This document shows positions 8,731-17,256 of a DNA stretch of 64,000 nt, piece after piece (within the stretch, counting starts at the first letter, position 1; the number at the start of each line of letters is the position of its first letter). The DNA is from Nitratireductor sp. (GTDB lineage Bacteria > Pseudomonadota > Alphaproteobacteria > Rhizobiales > Rhizobiaceae). The notes below the pieces were generated by a model, which did not search any database, was not told the origin of the DNA, and saw nothing but the letters and a program-made list of their open reading frames with translations. The translations under genes were made by a program, and so were the position numbers. The DNA lies in the NCBI RefSeq assembly GCF_017794765.1, contig NZ_CP051236.1, positions 3,626,692-3,690,691 of the forward strand, in the 5' to 3' direction.

Positions 8731-10677
8731 ATGTGTGGAATCGCAGGATATCACGGTGCAGGTCTTCATCCTCAGGAGGCTGATGCACTTCTCAAGGCCA
8801 TGTCCTGTGCCATCGCCCACCGCGGCCCCGATGAAGCAGGCATTCATGTTGGTGAACAGGTGGGCCTGGCCCACCGCCGTCTCGCGATCGTCGGGCTGGC
8901 CGACGGGCAGCAGCCCATGGCCACCGCCGACGGGCGACTTCGCATCACCTTCAACGGTGAAATTTTCAATTACATAGAACTGCGACAGGAGTTGGAAAGC
9001 CGCGGGCACCGCTTTCGCACGAAAAGCGATACCGAGGTAATTCTGCACCTCTACAGCGAACTCGGACCAGACTGCCTGGGAAAGCTGAATGGCGATTTCG
9101 CTTTTGCAATCCACGATGCACACCACGCGCGTCTGTTCCTCGCTCGCGACCGCATGGGCGTAAGGCCGCTATATCACACATGGCATCGCGGACGGTTTCA
9201 CTTCGCGTCCGAGATCAAGGCGCTCCTGACCGTTCCCGGCGTGGAAGCACGACTCGATCTCCTGGCACTCGATCAGATTTTTACGCTCTGGGCCCCCATT
9301 CCGCCACGCACGGCATTCGAGGGAATTTGCGAGCTGCCACCCGCGCACTGGATGATCGTGGAGAACGGCGCAGCCCACGTTCAGCGGTACTGGGACCTGA
9401 ATTTTTCCGAGATCGATCACGCCCGTCCCCAAGACCAGCTGGAAGAGGAAACACGGTCCCTTCTGGAAGATGCCACACGCATCCGTCTCCGTGCCGATGT
9501 GCAGGTTGGGACTTATCTTTCAGGCGGGCTTGATTCATCCATCATCGCTGCACTCGCCAAACGCATGGCTCCGGCTGGTCTCTCAAGTTTCGGCGTTACA
9601 TTCTCCAACGCCGCGTTTGATGAGAGCGGCTTCCAGAACGAGATGGTGGACGCCCTCGGCACCGTTCACCACACGGTGGACTGCGACACGGATGAGATCG
9701 CCAGCGTCTTTCCGCAGGTCATCCGGCACGCCGAGCTGCCGATCCTGCGGACCGGTCCTGCACCGCTCTACCGGCTCTCATCGCTGGTGCGATCAAAAGG
9801 GATCAAGGCGGTCCTTTCCGGCGAGGGTGCCGACGAAGTTTTCGCCGGTTACGACATTTTCAGGGAAGCCCGAATTCGACGTTTTTGTGCGCGGCAGCCT
9901 GGCTCGCAGCTGCGCCCGCATCTGTTTCGCCGCATCTACCCTTATCTCGCCAACCTGAAACGCCAGACGCCAGACTATCTGGCGGCTTACTTCGGCATCA
10001 CCACGGATCACCTTGACGATCCGCTCTATTCACATCGCCCACGCCTGCGGAGCACGGCGGGCACCAAGCTTTTCTTTTCAAAAGCTTTGAGGAAGGAGCT
10101 GAGCGACTACAGCGCAGCCGATGAGCTTGCAGCCACGCTACCCGATGCCTTTCGCGGCTGGCACCCTCTGCACCAGGCGCAGTATCTCGAAACGCGTTTT
10201 CTGTTGCCCGGCTACATTCTTTCCAGCCAGGGCGACCGCATGGCCATGGCGCATGGGATCGAAACGCGATTTCCCTTTCTCGACCATCGGCTGGTGGAAC
10301 AGGCCGCCCGCGTCCCCGCGAACACCAAGCTCAAGGGGCTTCGAGAGAAACACCTGTTGCGAGAGGCAATGCGCAGCACGATACCCGAACGGATCGCCGA
10401 GCGGCCTAAACAGCCTTACCGCGCGCCGGAAGCCGATGCCTTCACCGCAAACGCCCGTGATTACGTGGAAACCGCGTTCCAAAGAACAGCTCTGGAAGAA
10501 ACCGGCATCTTCGACGTTGAAAAATCGACCAGATTGTATAAAAAAAGCCGGCTAAGTAATTTCACCGGTTTTCGCGACAACGCCGCTTTTGTCGGCATCC
10601 TGTCAACGCAGCTTTGGTCCCAGCAATTCGCCAGGCAATTTCGCAGAACGGACGAGACCCTGGCGGTTCGTGTCTGA
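8731..10677 (+). CDS. asnB: Glutamine-hydrolysing asparagine synthase-type amidotransferase (AsnB family)
   Basis: A 648-residue class II glutamine amidotransferase. Cys2 of MCGIAGYHG is the N-terminal nucleophile that hydrolyses glutamine; HRGPDE and FNGEIFNY are further glutaminase motifs. The C-terminal synthetase domain has the PP-loop SGGLDSS near residue 265, and GEGADEVFAGY, which activates a carboxylate as the adenylate for amidation. Sequence alone would also fit housekeeping asparagine synthetase. Location next to a stand-alone carrier protein, an AMP-forming ligase and a second adenylating amidotransferase argues for a secondary amidation reaction on a saccharide or amino-acid derivative. 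Confidence 0.88.
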   Translation: MCGIAGYHGAGLHPQEADALLKAMSCAIAHRGPDEAGIHVGEQVGLAHRRLAIVGLADGQQPMATADGRLRITFNGEIFNYIELRQELESRGHRFRTKSDTEVILHLYSELGPDCLGKLNGDFAFAIHDAHHARLFLARDRMGVRPLYHTWHRGRFHFASEIKALLTVPGVEARLDLLALDQIFTLWAPIPPRTAFEGICELPPAHWMIVENGAAHVQRYWDLNFSEIDHARPQDQLEEETRSLLEDATRIRLRADVQVGTYLSGGLDSSIIAALAKRMAPAGLSSFGVTFSNAAFDESGFQNEMVDALGTVHHTVDCDTDEIASVFPQVIRHAELPILRTGPAPLYRLSSLVRSKGIKAVLSGEGADEVFAGYDIFREARIRRFCARQPGSQLRPHLFRRIYPYLANLKRQTPDYLAAYFGITTDHLDDPLYSHRPRLRSTAGTKLFFSKALRKELSDYSAADELAATLPDAFRGWHPLHQAQYLETRFLLPGYILSSQGDRMAMAHGIETRFPFLDHRLVEQAARVPANTKLKGLREKHLLREAMRSTIPERIAERPKQPYRAPEADAFTANARDYVETAFQRTALEETGIFDVEKSTRLYKKSRLSNFTGFRDNAAFVGILSTQLWSQQFARQFRRTDETLAVRV

Positions 10678-10694
10678 CCGTGAAAGGAAGCACC

Positions 10695-10967
10695 ATGCCC
10701 CAGCAAATCAATGCCGACATCCGCGCATTCGTCGTTGATAACTTTCTGTTTGGCGATGAAAGCGAGGCACCCGCCGACGATGCATCTCTTATCGAGAGCG
10801 ACATTGTCGATTCCACCGGCATTCTGGAGATGGTGTCCTTTCTGGAAGAGCATTTTTTGGTCGAAGTCGCAGATCCGGAAATCGTGCCCGAGAACTTCGA
10901 CACGATTGCTCGCTTAACCGCATTCGTCGCAGGTAAGAGAAATGCGAAAGCAGCCGCAGGCACCTAG
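10695..10967 (+). CDS. Stand-alone acyl/peptidyl carrier protein
   Basis: Small acidic carrier protein of 90 residues. The phosphopantetheine attachment Ser lies in the ESDIVDSTGILEMV region (near residue 40), where DSTG replaces the DSL of fatty-acid ACP. The start ATG 10695 has AAGGAAG at good distance. This DS[TX]G variant is typical of carrier proteins in secondary pathways rather than fatty-acid synthesis. The AMP-forming ligase 17-38 bp downstream is the obvious loading enzyme. A phosphopantetheinyl transferase is not present in the window. Confidence 0.85.
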   Translation: MPQQINADIRAFVVDNFLFGDESEAPADDASLIESDIVDSTGILEMVSFLEEHFLVEVADPEIVPENFDTIARLTAFVAGKRNAKAAAGT

Positions 10968-11005
10968 GGTCGGGATCCATTCACATGACCCAGGAGCAGA
11001 CTGCC

Positions 11006-12547
11006 ATGCGCATCGAGGCTTTTCTACGAAACCGGGCAGCAATTGCCCCTTCTGCAACGGCCCTTATAGCGGGGCCTGAGCGGTTAAGTTTCGCCGACCT
11101 CGATCACCTGTCCGAGCGCATGGCAGGCGCCTTAAGCCTTCATGCAGTGGAGCCCGGCGACCGGATAGTCCTTTTCATGGACAATCTGTCTGAAATGGCC
11201 ATCGCCATCTTTGCCGGGTTAAAGGCAGGCGCAGTTGTCGTTCCTGTCAATCCTGGCGTGAGGGCAGAGGGCCTCGCCCATGTTTTAAGGAACTGCCTGC
11301 CCAAAGCCCTGGTATACGAGGCCAGGCACATCAAGCTCTGTGATGAGGCGACCGCGGCAGCGAGCCACAAACCCCTTTCCATCATAGCGCGGGCGGGCGC
11401 TTTGGCTCCGCACGACGCCATTGCCTTCGAGGCTTGCCTCAAGATGGAAGCGCCGTTACCCGCCGGTCAGGACAATGACCGCGATCTCGCCTTTCTGATT
11501 TACACCTCCGGCTCATCCGGCATGCCGAAAGGCGTCATGATGAGCCACCGGAATGTCGAGGCGGCATCAGCAATGATCGCCCAATACCTGGGCAACGGCG
11601 ATCACGATGTGGTGCTCTCGGCACTGCCGCTTTCTTTCACCTACGGGCTCTATCAGCTCCTCGTCGCAATACGCAGTGGCGCGACGCTCATACTGGAAAA
11701 AAGCTTCGCCTTTCCTCATGCAATCCTCGAAAAGGCGTATGTCGAGGGTGTCACCGGTTTTCCTCTGGTGCCTACCATGGCGGCTATGCTTGCCACGCTC
11801 AAGGGAGTGGACCCCGGGCGCCTGCCGTCACTGCGCTACATGACCAACGCTGCGGCGCATCTGCCGCCTGCCCATATCGAAGCACTCCGCGCTCTCTTCC
11901 CCGCTGCTCGTCTTTACTCCATGTACGGGCTCACGGAGTGCGCGAGAGCAACGTTTCTCGACCCGGAGCAGCTAGACCGGCGTCCCACATCCGTCGGGAA
12001 ACCGCTCCCGGGCACACAGGCCCTCGTCGTGGACGAAAATGGAAACGAAGCCGCCCCGAACACCACGGGTGAGCTCATCATCCGCGGCCCGCACGTCATG
12101 CAGGGCTACTGGAACGACCCGAAGGCAACCGCCCGCGCCCTGCGTGCCGGACCGGGCGGCAAAGGCAAGTTTCTTTACACTGGCGATCTTTTTAAACGCG
12201 ACCCGGAGGGGTTCCTCTATTTCATTGGCCGCCAGGACGAAGTGGTGAAGATCCGTGGGGAAAAAGTATCGCCAAGACAGGTGGATGCCGTGCTTTCCGC
12301 CTGCCCCGGAGTGCGCGAGGCCGTCGCCTTCACCACGCCTGATCCGATTGCCGGCAACAGGCTAGACGCTCTCGTGGTACCCGCTTCACCGGATCTGACC
12401 GAGCAAATGCTCGCCCGCTTCTGCAAGCAACGATTACCGGACCCGATGGTGCCGAGATCATTCATCTTTCAGGCGGAACTGCCGAAAATGGCGAACGGAA
12501 AGATCAGCCGCCGCCTTGCCGCCATGGAGGCCATGAGAACCACATGA
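11006..12547 (+). CDS. AMP-forming acyl-CoA/acyl-carrier-protein ligase
   Basis: ANL-superfamily adenylating enzyme, about 513 residues. The P-loop-like core IYTSGSSGMPKGVMMSH, the A5 motif MYGLTECARATFL, the hinge region YTGDLFKRDPEGFLYFIGR and the C-terminal catalytic Lys in NGKISRR are present. Start: ATG 11006 is preferred because AGGAG (10992-10996) lies 9 bp upstream; ATG 10985 is in frame but has a poor site. The ligase probably activates a carboxylic or amino acid as the acyl-AMP and loads it on the adjacent carrier protein. Its 3' end overlaps the next gene by 4 bp (ATGA). Confidence 0.87.
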   Translation: MRIEAFLRNRAAIAPSATALIAGPERLSFADLDHLSERMAGALSLHAVEPGDRIVLFMDNLSEMAIAIFAGLKAGAVVVPVNPGVRAEGLAHVLRNCLPKALVYEARHIKLCDEATAAASHKPLSIIARAGALAPHDAIAFEACLKMEAPLPAGQDNDRDLAFLIYTSGSSGMPKGVMMSHRNVEAASAMIAQYLGNGDHDVVLSALPLSFTYGLYQLLVAIRSGATLILEKSFAFPHAILEKAYVEGVTGFPLVPTMAAMLATLKGVDPGRLPSLRYMTNAAAHLPPAHIEALRALFPAARLYSMYGLTECARATFLDPEQLDRRPTSVGKPLPGTQALVVDENGNEAAPNTTGELIIRGPHVMQGYWNDPKATARALRAGPGGKGKFLYTGDLFKRDPEGFLYFIGRQDEVVKIRGEKVSPRQVDAVLSACPGVREAVAFTTPDPIAGNRLDALVVPASPDLTEQMLARFCKQRLPDPMVPRSFIFQAELPKMANGKISRRLAAMEAMRTT

Positions 12548-13527
12548 ACATCTGCTTCTCCACAGACACTCTGAAAATTGACGTCATTGCCGAAACAGAC
12601 CGCATAGTTACTGCACTGCGTACCCAGCTCCGCACACGCCTGCGCAAACGCGGTTTAGTGCTCGGCCTGTCGGGCGGCATCGATTCCAGCGTCTGCGCAG
12701 CCCTTGCCGCCCGGGCATTGGGGCCGGATCGTGTCTTTTGCCTGTTCATGCCGGAGTATGATTCGGATCCCGAAAGCCTTCGGCTGGGGCAGGAAGTGGC
12801 CAGTATTTTCGGACTTGAAAGCATGATCGAAGACATCGGCCCGACCCTGGAAGCCATGGGCTGTTATGACCGGCGCGATGCCTTTGTCCGCCAGGTGGTG
12901 CCGGAGTTTGGGCCGGGCTGGTCGATGAAGATCGCCATCGCCAATGCGCTCACCACCAAGGCCTACAACATTTCGTATCTTGTTGTGCGCAGGCCCGACG
13001 GCACGGTCGAAAAACACCGGCTCCCGCCCGAGGTGTATCTCGGCATCGTCGCCGCCACCAACATGAAGCAGCGGACCCGAAAACAGCTCGAATATTTCCA
13101 TGCAGATCGGCTGAACTATGCGGTGATCGGCACCCCGAACCGGCTGGAATACGATCAGGGTTTCTTCGTGAAGAATGGCGATGGCGCCGCCGATGTGAAA
13201 CCGATAGCCCACCTCTACAAGTCACAGGTCTACCAGCTCGCGAAACATCTGGGCGTCCCGGCGGAAATTCGCCGGCGCATGCCGACAACCGATACCTATT
13301 CGCTCGCCCAGTCTCAGGAAGAGTTTTATTTCGCCCTGCCCTACCGCGAAATGGACCTGTGCCTTTACGGGCTCGACCACGACATTCCGGCCAAGAAAGT
13401 TGCCTGTGCCACGGGTCTCAGCGAACGTCAGGTAGGCCTTGTGTGGCGCGACATTGAGGCAAAACGCAAGGTGGCGCACTATCTGCATCTGCCGCCGCAG
13501 ACTGTTGAAGAGGTCTCAACACCCTGA
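12544..13527 (+). CDS. nadE: NAD synthase-like amidotransferase (ammonia-dependent NadE family)
   Basis: Adenylate-forming PP-loop enzyme, 327 residues. The PP-loop LSGGIDSS is at about residues 43-49; GTPNRLEYDQGFF and GDGAADVKPIAHLYKSQV correspond to the NAD-synthase NKTE and DLNPI segments. It has no nitrilase-type glutaminase domain, so it would need free ammonia or ammonia from a partner; the AsnB-type glutaminase domain three genes upstream is a candidate. Translational coupling to the ligase (4-bp overlap) makes a pathway-specific role more likely than housekeeping NAD synthesis, but a genuine NAD synthase cannot be excluded. Confidence 0.8.
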   Translation: MNICFSTDTLKIDVIAETDRIVTALRTQLRTRLRKRGLVLGLSGGIDSSVCAALAARALGPDRVFCLFMPEYDSDPESLRLGQEVASIFGLESMIEDIGPTLEAMGCYDRRDAFVRQVVPEFGPGWSMKIAIANALTTKAYNISYLVVRRPDGTVEKHRLPPEVYLGIVAATNMKQRTRKQLEYFHADRLNYAVIGTPNRLEYDQGFFVKNGDGAADVKPIAHLYKSQVYQLAKHLGVPAEIRRRMPTTDTYSLAQSQEEFYFALPYREMDLCLYGLDHDIPAKKVACATGLSERQVGLVWRDIEAKRKVAHYLHLPPQTVEEVSTP

Positions 13528-14619
13528 TCATCCGGCCTTCCTGGAAGCCAGAAGCGACGAACCGGGGAAACGCAGAAGCATCCCGAAAAGGTCCCGCGGC
13601 TCATCGGGATCGGCGAGAAGATCAAGTTCGATGAAGTGACTGGTCTCGCGCACCCGGTCATAGACATAACGCAATGCGGAAAAGTCCTCCGTCGCGAAAC
13701 CGACGGAATCGAAGAGCGTGATCTGGCGTGCATCGCGCCGCCCTTTCACCTTTCCGGCAATCACCTGCCACAATTCTTCCACCGGGTGATCGTCCGCAAG
13801 CTGCTGAATCTCGCCCTCGATCCGCGTCTGCGGCGGATACTCCACGAAAATATCGGAACGTGTGAGAATGTCCCGGTGCAACTCGGTCTTGCCGGGGCAG
13901 TCGCCGCCCACGGCGTTGATGTGCACGCCGGAGCCAACCATGTTGTCGGTCAGAATGGTGGCGTACTGCTTGTCGGCCGTGGCCGTCGTTATGATGTCGG
14001 CCCCTTCGACCGCCTCTTCCGGCGCGCTGCACGCCACCATCTCGAAGCCGAGTCCCTCCAGATTGCGCAAACACTTTTCCGTTGCATCGCGGTCGATGTC
14101 GTAGAGCCGAAGCTTCTCGATGCCGAGTGCAGCCTTGAACGCCATCGCCTGAAACTCGGACTGCGCGCCGTTGCCGATCAGCGCCATGGTGCGCGATCCT
14201 TCCGGCGCCAGGTATTTCGCCGCCAGCGCAGAGGTCGCCGCGGTGCGTAACGCTGTCAGGATGGTCATCTCGGTGATCAACAACGGATAGCCGTTACCCA
14301 CATCGGCATAAACGCCGAACGCGGTCACCGTCTGCCGGCCTTCACGCGTGTTCTTGGGATGACCGTTCACATATTTGAAGCCGTAATGTTTGCCGTCGCT
14401 CGTCGGCATCAGCTCGATCACACCCTCACGGCTGTGGGAGGCCACACGCGGTGTCTTGTCGAAATCCTCCCAGCGCCGGAAATCCTCTTCGATGTAATCG
14501 GTCAATTCGGCCAGAAAACGCTCGACCCCGATCTCCAGAACCAGTTCCATCATGTGATGCACGCTGATGAAGGGAACGAGGTTCAATCTGTCGCTTGCAG
14601 GGACGTATTTCATTGTCAA
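13528..14619 (-). CDS. ocd: Ornithine cyclodeaminase
   Basis: Mu-crystallin-family enzyme converting ornithine to proline and ammonia, 363 residues. NAD-binding Rossmann motif GNGAQSEFQ (about residue 150) and the substrate-binding region RTAATSALAAKYL are typical; GGDCPGKTEL contains the conserved Asp region. Its start overlaps the arginase stop by 4 bp (ATGA), so the two are translationally coupled and complete arginine to ornithine to proline. The 3' end abuts the convergent NAD-synthase-like gene with no spacer. Length and motifs fit ornithine cyclodeaminase better than alanine dehydrogenase or ketimine reductases of the same family. Confidence 0.9.
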   Translation of the reverse strand: MTMKYVPASDRLNLVPFISVHHMMELVLEIGVERFLAELTDYIEEDFRRWEDFDKTPRVASHSREGVIELMPTSDGKHYGFKYVNGHPKNTREGRQTVTAFGVYADVGNGYPLLITEMTILTALRTAATSALAAKYLAPEGSRTMALIGNGAQSEFQAMAFKAALGIEKLRLYDIDRDATEKCLRNLEGLGFEMVACSAPEEAVEGADIITTATADKQYATILTDNMVGSGVHINAVGGDCPGKTELHRDILTRSDIFVEYPPQTRIEGEIQQLADDHPVEELWQVIAGKVKGRRDARQITLFDSVGFATEDFSALRYVYDRVRETSHFIELDLLADPDEPRDLFGMLLRFPGSSLLASRKAG

Positions 14620-15536
14620 TGGCTCCTTGTTGGCCGATCCATGATGCGCCGGCCAAGCAGACTGGCTGTGAGATCGACGAGCAGGGTGGCCGTGCGACCG
14701 CGCTCATCGAGAAAAGGATTGAGTTCGACGAGGTCTAGGCTGGTGACGAGGCCGCTGTCATGCAGCATCTCCATCGCCAGGTGCGCCTCGCGAAACGTGG
14801 CGCCGCCAGGCACCGTGGTGCCGACCGCCGGGGCAATGGCCGGATCGAGAAAATCGACGTCGAGGCTGACATGAAGGCACCCGCCTTCGACCGCCACGCG
14901 CTCAAGGAATGCGCGCAGGAGCGGCGCAAGGCCATGTTCGTCGATCGCGCGCATGTCATGGACGGTCACGCCGGCCTGATGCAGGGCAGCACGCTCGGCA
15001 GGATCCACGCTGCGCAGCCCCAAAGCGCAGATGCGTTTCGGGTCGATTGCCGTGTGAAGCGGCGGGAAGATCCCCTCAAAACCCGGCTGACCGCTGGCAT
15101 AGGCGAGCGGGACACCGTGCAGATTGCCACTTGTGGTGGTTTCAAGCGTGTGAAAATCCGGATGTGCATCGAGCCACAGAACGAAAAGCGGCCTGTCGGT
15201 CTCGCCCGCGCGTCGAGCGATACCGGCCAGTGTCCCCGCCGCCATGCTGTGATCACCGCCAAGAAAAATCGGCATGCCGTCCTCGCATGCCTCATAGGCC
15301 GCCTCGCTGATTGCAGCCGTCCATGCGACGATCTCCGGCAGAGCCTTGAGAACGGCATTGCGATGCGGGCCCACGTGCTGCCGCGCCGGGACCACCGTTC
15401 CCAGATCGGTGACCTGATGGCCAAGCTCGCGAAGGGCGGCAGCTATCCCTGCCGTGCGCAATGCGCTCGGTCCCATCTCGCAGCCCATGCGCCCGGCGCC
15501 ATCCTGCACCGGAATACCCAGAATCTTGCAATGCAT
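14616..15536 (-). CDS. rocF: Arginase
   Basis: Manganese ureohydrolase, 306 residues, hydrolysing arginine to ornithine and urea. Metal-binding motifs are intact: GGDHSMAAG, WLDAHPDFHT and SLDVDFLDP. The start at 15536 (MHCKILGIPVQDG) is the family-typical N-terminus; a longer frame upstream is rejected. First gene of the rocF-ocd pair, divergent from an Lrp/AsnC regulator, giving an arginine-catabolic unit. Agmatinase is a possible alternative, but the ornithine cyclodeaminase partner supports arginase. Confidence 0.92.
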   Translation of the reverse strand: MHCKILGIPVQDGAGRMGCEMGPSALRTAGIAAALRELGHQVTDLGTVVPARQHVGPHRNAVLKALPEIVAWTAAISEAAYEACEDGMPIFLGGDHSMAAGTLAGIARRAGETDRPLFVLWLDAHPDFHTLETTTSGNLHGVPLAYASGQPGFEGIFPPLHTAIDPKRICALGLRSVDPAERAALHQAGVTVHDMRAIDEHGLAPLLRAFLERVAVEGGCLHVSLDVDFLDPAIAPAVGTTVPGGATFREAHLAMEMLHDSGLVTSLDLVELNPFLDERGRTATLLVDLTASLLGRRIMDRPTRSH

Positions 15537-15626
15537 ACCGCCACCGCCTTGTCGGAGATTTGCACTATAGGAACCCGGATCGCCGGCAGAACGAACAAGC
15601 CAAATTGCCAAAAAATGCATTATGAC

Positions 15627-15641
15627 TTATCATTTTGATAA
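15627..15641. promoter_or_regulatory. Candidate Lrp/AsnC operator in rocF-lrp divergent promoter
   Basis: Perfect 15-bp palindrome TTATCA-TTT-TGATAA in an AT-rich stretch of otherwise GC-rich DNA, 25 bp before the regulator start and 91 bp before arginase. Size and spacing fit Lrp/AsnC dimer sites. Binding by the adjacent regulator is inferred. Confidence 0.6.
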
Positions 15642-15665
15642 ATATGGATTTCGTTTTGAGAAATC

Positions 15666-16103
15666 ATGGATGAGCTGGACAAACGTTTAATCACCCTGCT
15701 GCGTCATGATGCGCGACGCAGCATTTCCGATCTGGCCATGGACCTGGGCGTTTCACGCGCCACGGTCCGTGCGCGTATGGAACGGCTGGAAAAAGCGGGG
15801 CACATTGTCGGCTACACGGTCATTCTGAGGGCCGACACAGTGGAAGCGCCAGTGCGCGGTATCACCATGGTGGAGATAGAGGGGCGATCCGCCGACAGGG
15901 TAATCCATGCGCTGGAAGGATTTCCGGAGGTCTCGGCCATTCACACCACCAATGGCCGCTGGGACATCGTTGTGGAACTGGGCGCGTCCACCCTCACCGA
16001 TCTCGACGCAGTGTTGCGGCGCATCCGTCTCATACCCGGCATCATGAACAGTGAAACAAGCCTGCTGCTCGCAACACCGCACAGCACGCGGGCCCGGCTG
16101 TGA
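15666..16103 (+). CDS. Lrp/AsnC-family transcriptional regulator (likely arginine-catabolism activator)
   Basis: A 145-residue regulator with an N-terminal helix-turn-helix (MDELDKRLITLLRHDARRSI, then LGVSRATVRARMERLEKAG) and a C-terminal RAM/ligand domain, the standard Lrp architecture and length. It is divergent from rocF-ocd across 129 bp holding a dyad. Rhizobial arginine/ornithine operons are often controlled by such regulators responding to arginine or ornithine; that function is inferred here from position. Confidence 0.88.
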   Translation: MDELDKRLITLLRHDARRSISDLAMDLGVSRATVRARMERLEKAGHIVGYTVILRADTVEAPVRGITMVEIEGRSADRVIHALEGFPEVSAIHTTNGRWDIVVELGASTLTDLDAVLRRIRLIPGIMNSETSLLLATPHSTRARL

Positions 16104-16175
16104 GCAGGGCTTATGGCTGCGTTAACCTGAAGCTTCTAACCTGAAATCCCTGCCCCACCCGTAAACCGCGAGCCA

Positions 16176-17252
16176 ATGACAAAGCCAGACAAAACCTCAG
16201 AGCCCGTTCGCTGGGGCATTGTCGGCACGGGAACCATGGCCGAGCAATTCGCCGAGGATCTCAGTGTTTCCGATGGTGCCGTGTTTTCGGCGGTTTCTTC
16301 ACGAAATGCAGCCAGGGCGAAGGCTTTTGGGGCTCGCCATGGAAGTCACGCTTCGGCTCACGCCTCATATGCGGACCTTCTGGCAAACCGAGAGCTGGAT
16401 GCCATTTATGTGGCGACACCGAATGACACGCATTTCGCAGTGGCTTGCGCGGCAATCGAGAGTGGCAAGGGGGTTCTGGTGGAGAAACCGCTTGTTGCGA
16501 CAAGCCTGGAAGCCGCCCGTCTGGCTGCGCTTGCGGCGGAGCGAGGCGTTTTCTTGATGGAAGCCATGTGGACACGCTTTCTGCCTGCGATCTCGAAAGC
16601 GAAAACGCTGATCGAAGACGGCGCCATCGGCGAAATTCAGCGCCTCAGGGGCCAGCTCGCCTTTGATCATCCCTATGATCCAGAGAGCCGCTTTTACTCG
16701 AAGGAGCGGGGCGGCGGAGCGATGCACGACCTGGGGGTCTACTGCGTGTCGCTTGCCCGTTTCTTCATGGGAGAACCCATCGAATTCAGCGGAGAATGGC
16801 GGGCAGCCCCAACCGGTGTGGATCGCGCGGCATCCCTGACCCTGCGTTTCAAGAATGACGTCGTGGCCCATCTCTCCTGCGCCTTCGATCATGAGGGCGA
16901 CAACAGTTTCATCATCGAGGGAAGCAGGGGAACGCTGGTACTGCCCGCCCCCTTCATCGCTGCGCGGGACGTTTTGCAATGCTCCAGCGGATTTGCGGCG
17001 CGCCTTGCCACGATCCCGGGTCGTTCTGCCCCGGCACGTGCGATCCGCAAGCTCATCTCGAGACTGCCTGTGCCTGGCATCCGCAAACACGGCTTTCCCT
17101 ATGATGGTCATGGTCTTCAATTCGAGATTGAAGCGGCTTCCGGTGCCATCCGCTCCGGCAGGACGCACCACCCTACCATGCACCCGCTGGACAGCACCCG
17201 CACGCTGGAGATCATCGAAACCGTTCTGAAGGAAGAAAACCGGCGGCCCTGA
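16176..17252 (+). CDS. Gfo/Idh/MocA-family oxidoreductase
   Basis: NAD(P)-dependent oxidoreductase, 358 residues. The Rossmann motif WGIVGTGTMAEQF is near residue 13, and the family hallmark EKP (GVLVEKPLVATS) near residue 106. EAMWTRFLPA is seen in the dihydrodiol-dehydrogenase-like branch. It ends 4 bp before the convergent second Gfo/Idh/MocA gene and is not closely related to it. Probably acts on a sugar or cyclitol; substrate unknown. Confidence 0.85.
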   Translation: MTKPDKTSEPVRWGIVGTGTMAEQFAEDLSVSDGAVFSAVSSRNAARAKAFGARHGSHASAHASYADLLANRELDAIYVATPNDTHFAVACAAIESGKGVLVEKPLVATSLEAARLAALAAERGVFLMEAMWTRFLPAISKAKTLIEDGAIGEIQRLRGQLAFDHPYDPESRFYSKERGGGAMHDLGVYCVSLARFFMGEPIEFSGEWRAAPTGVDRAASLTLRFKNDVVAHLSCAFDHEGDNSFIIEGSRGTLVLPAPFIAARDVLQCSSGFAARLATIPGRSAPARAIRKLISRLPVPGIRKHGFPYDGHGLQFEIEAASGAIRSGRTHHPTMHPLDSTRTLEIIETVLKEENRRP

Positions 17253-17256
17253 TCGC

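Noticed and set aside
12544..13527. Simple housekeeping NAD synthase
   Set aside because: Kept as a possibility, but its overlap with an AMP ligase and a carrier-protein cassette makes a pathway role more likely; not asserted as proven.
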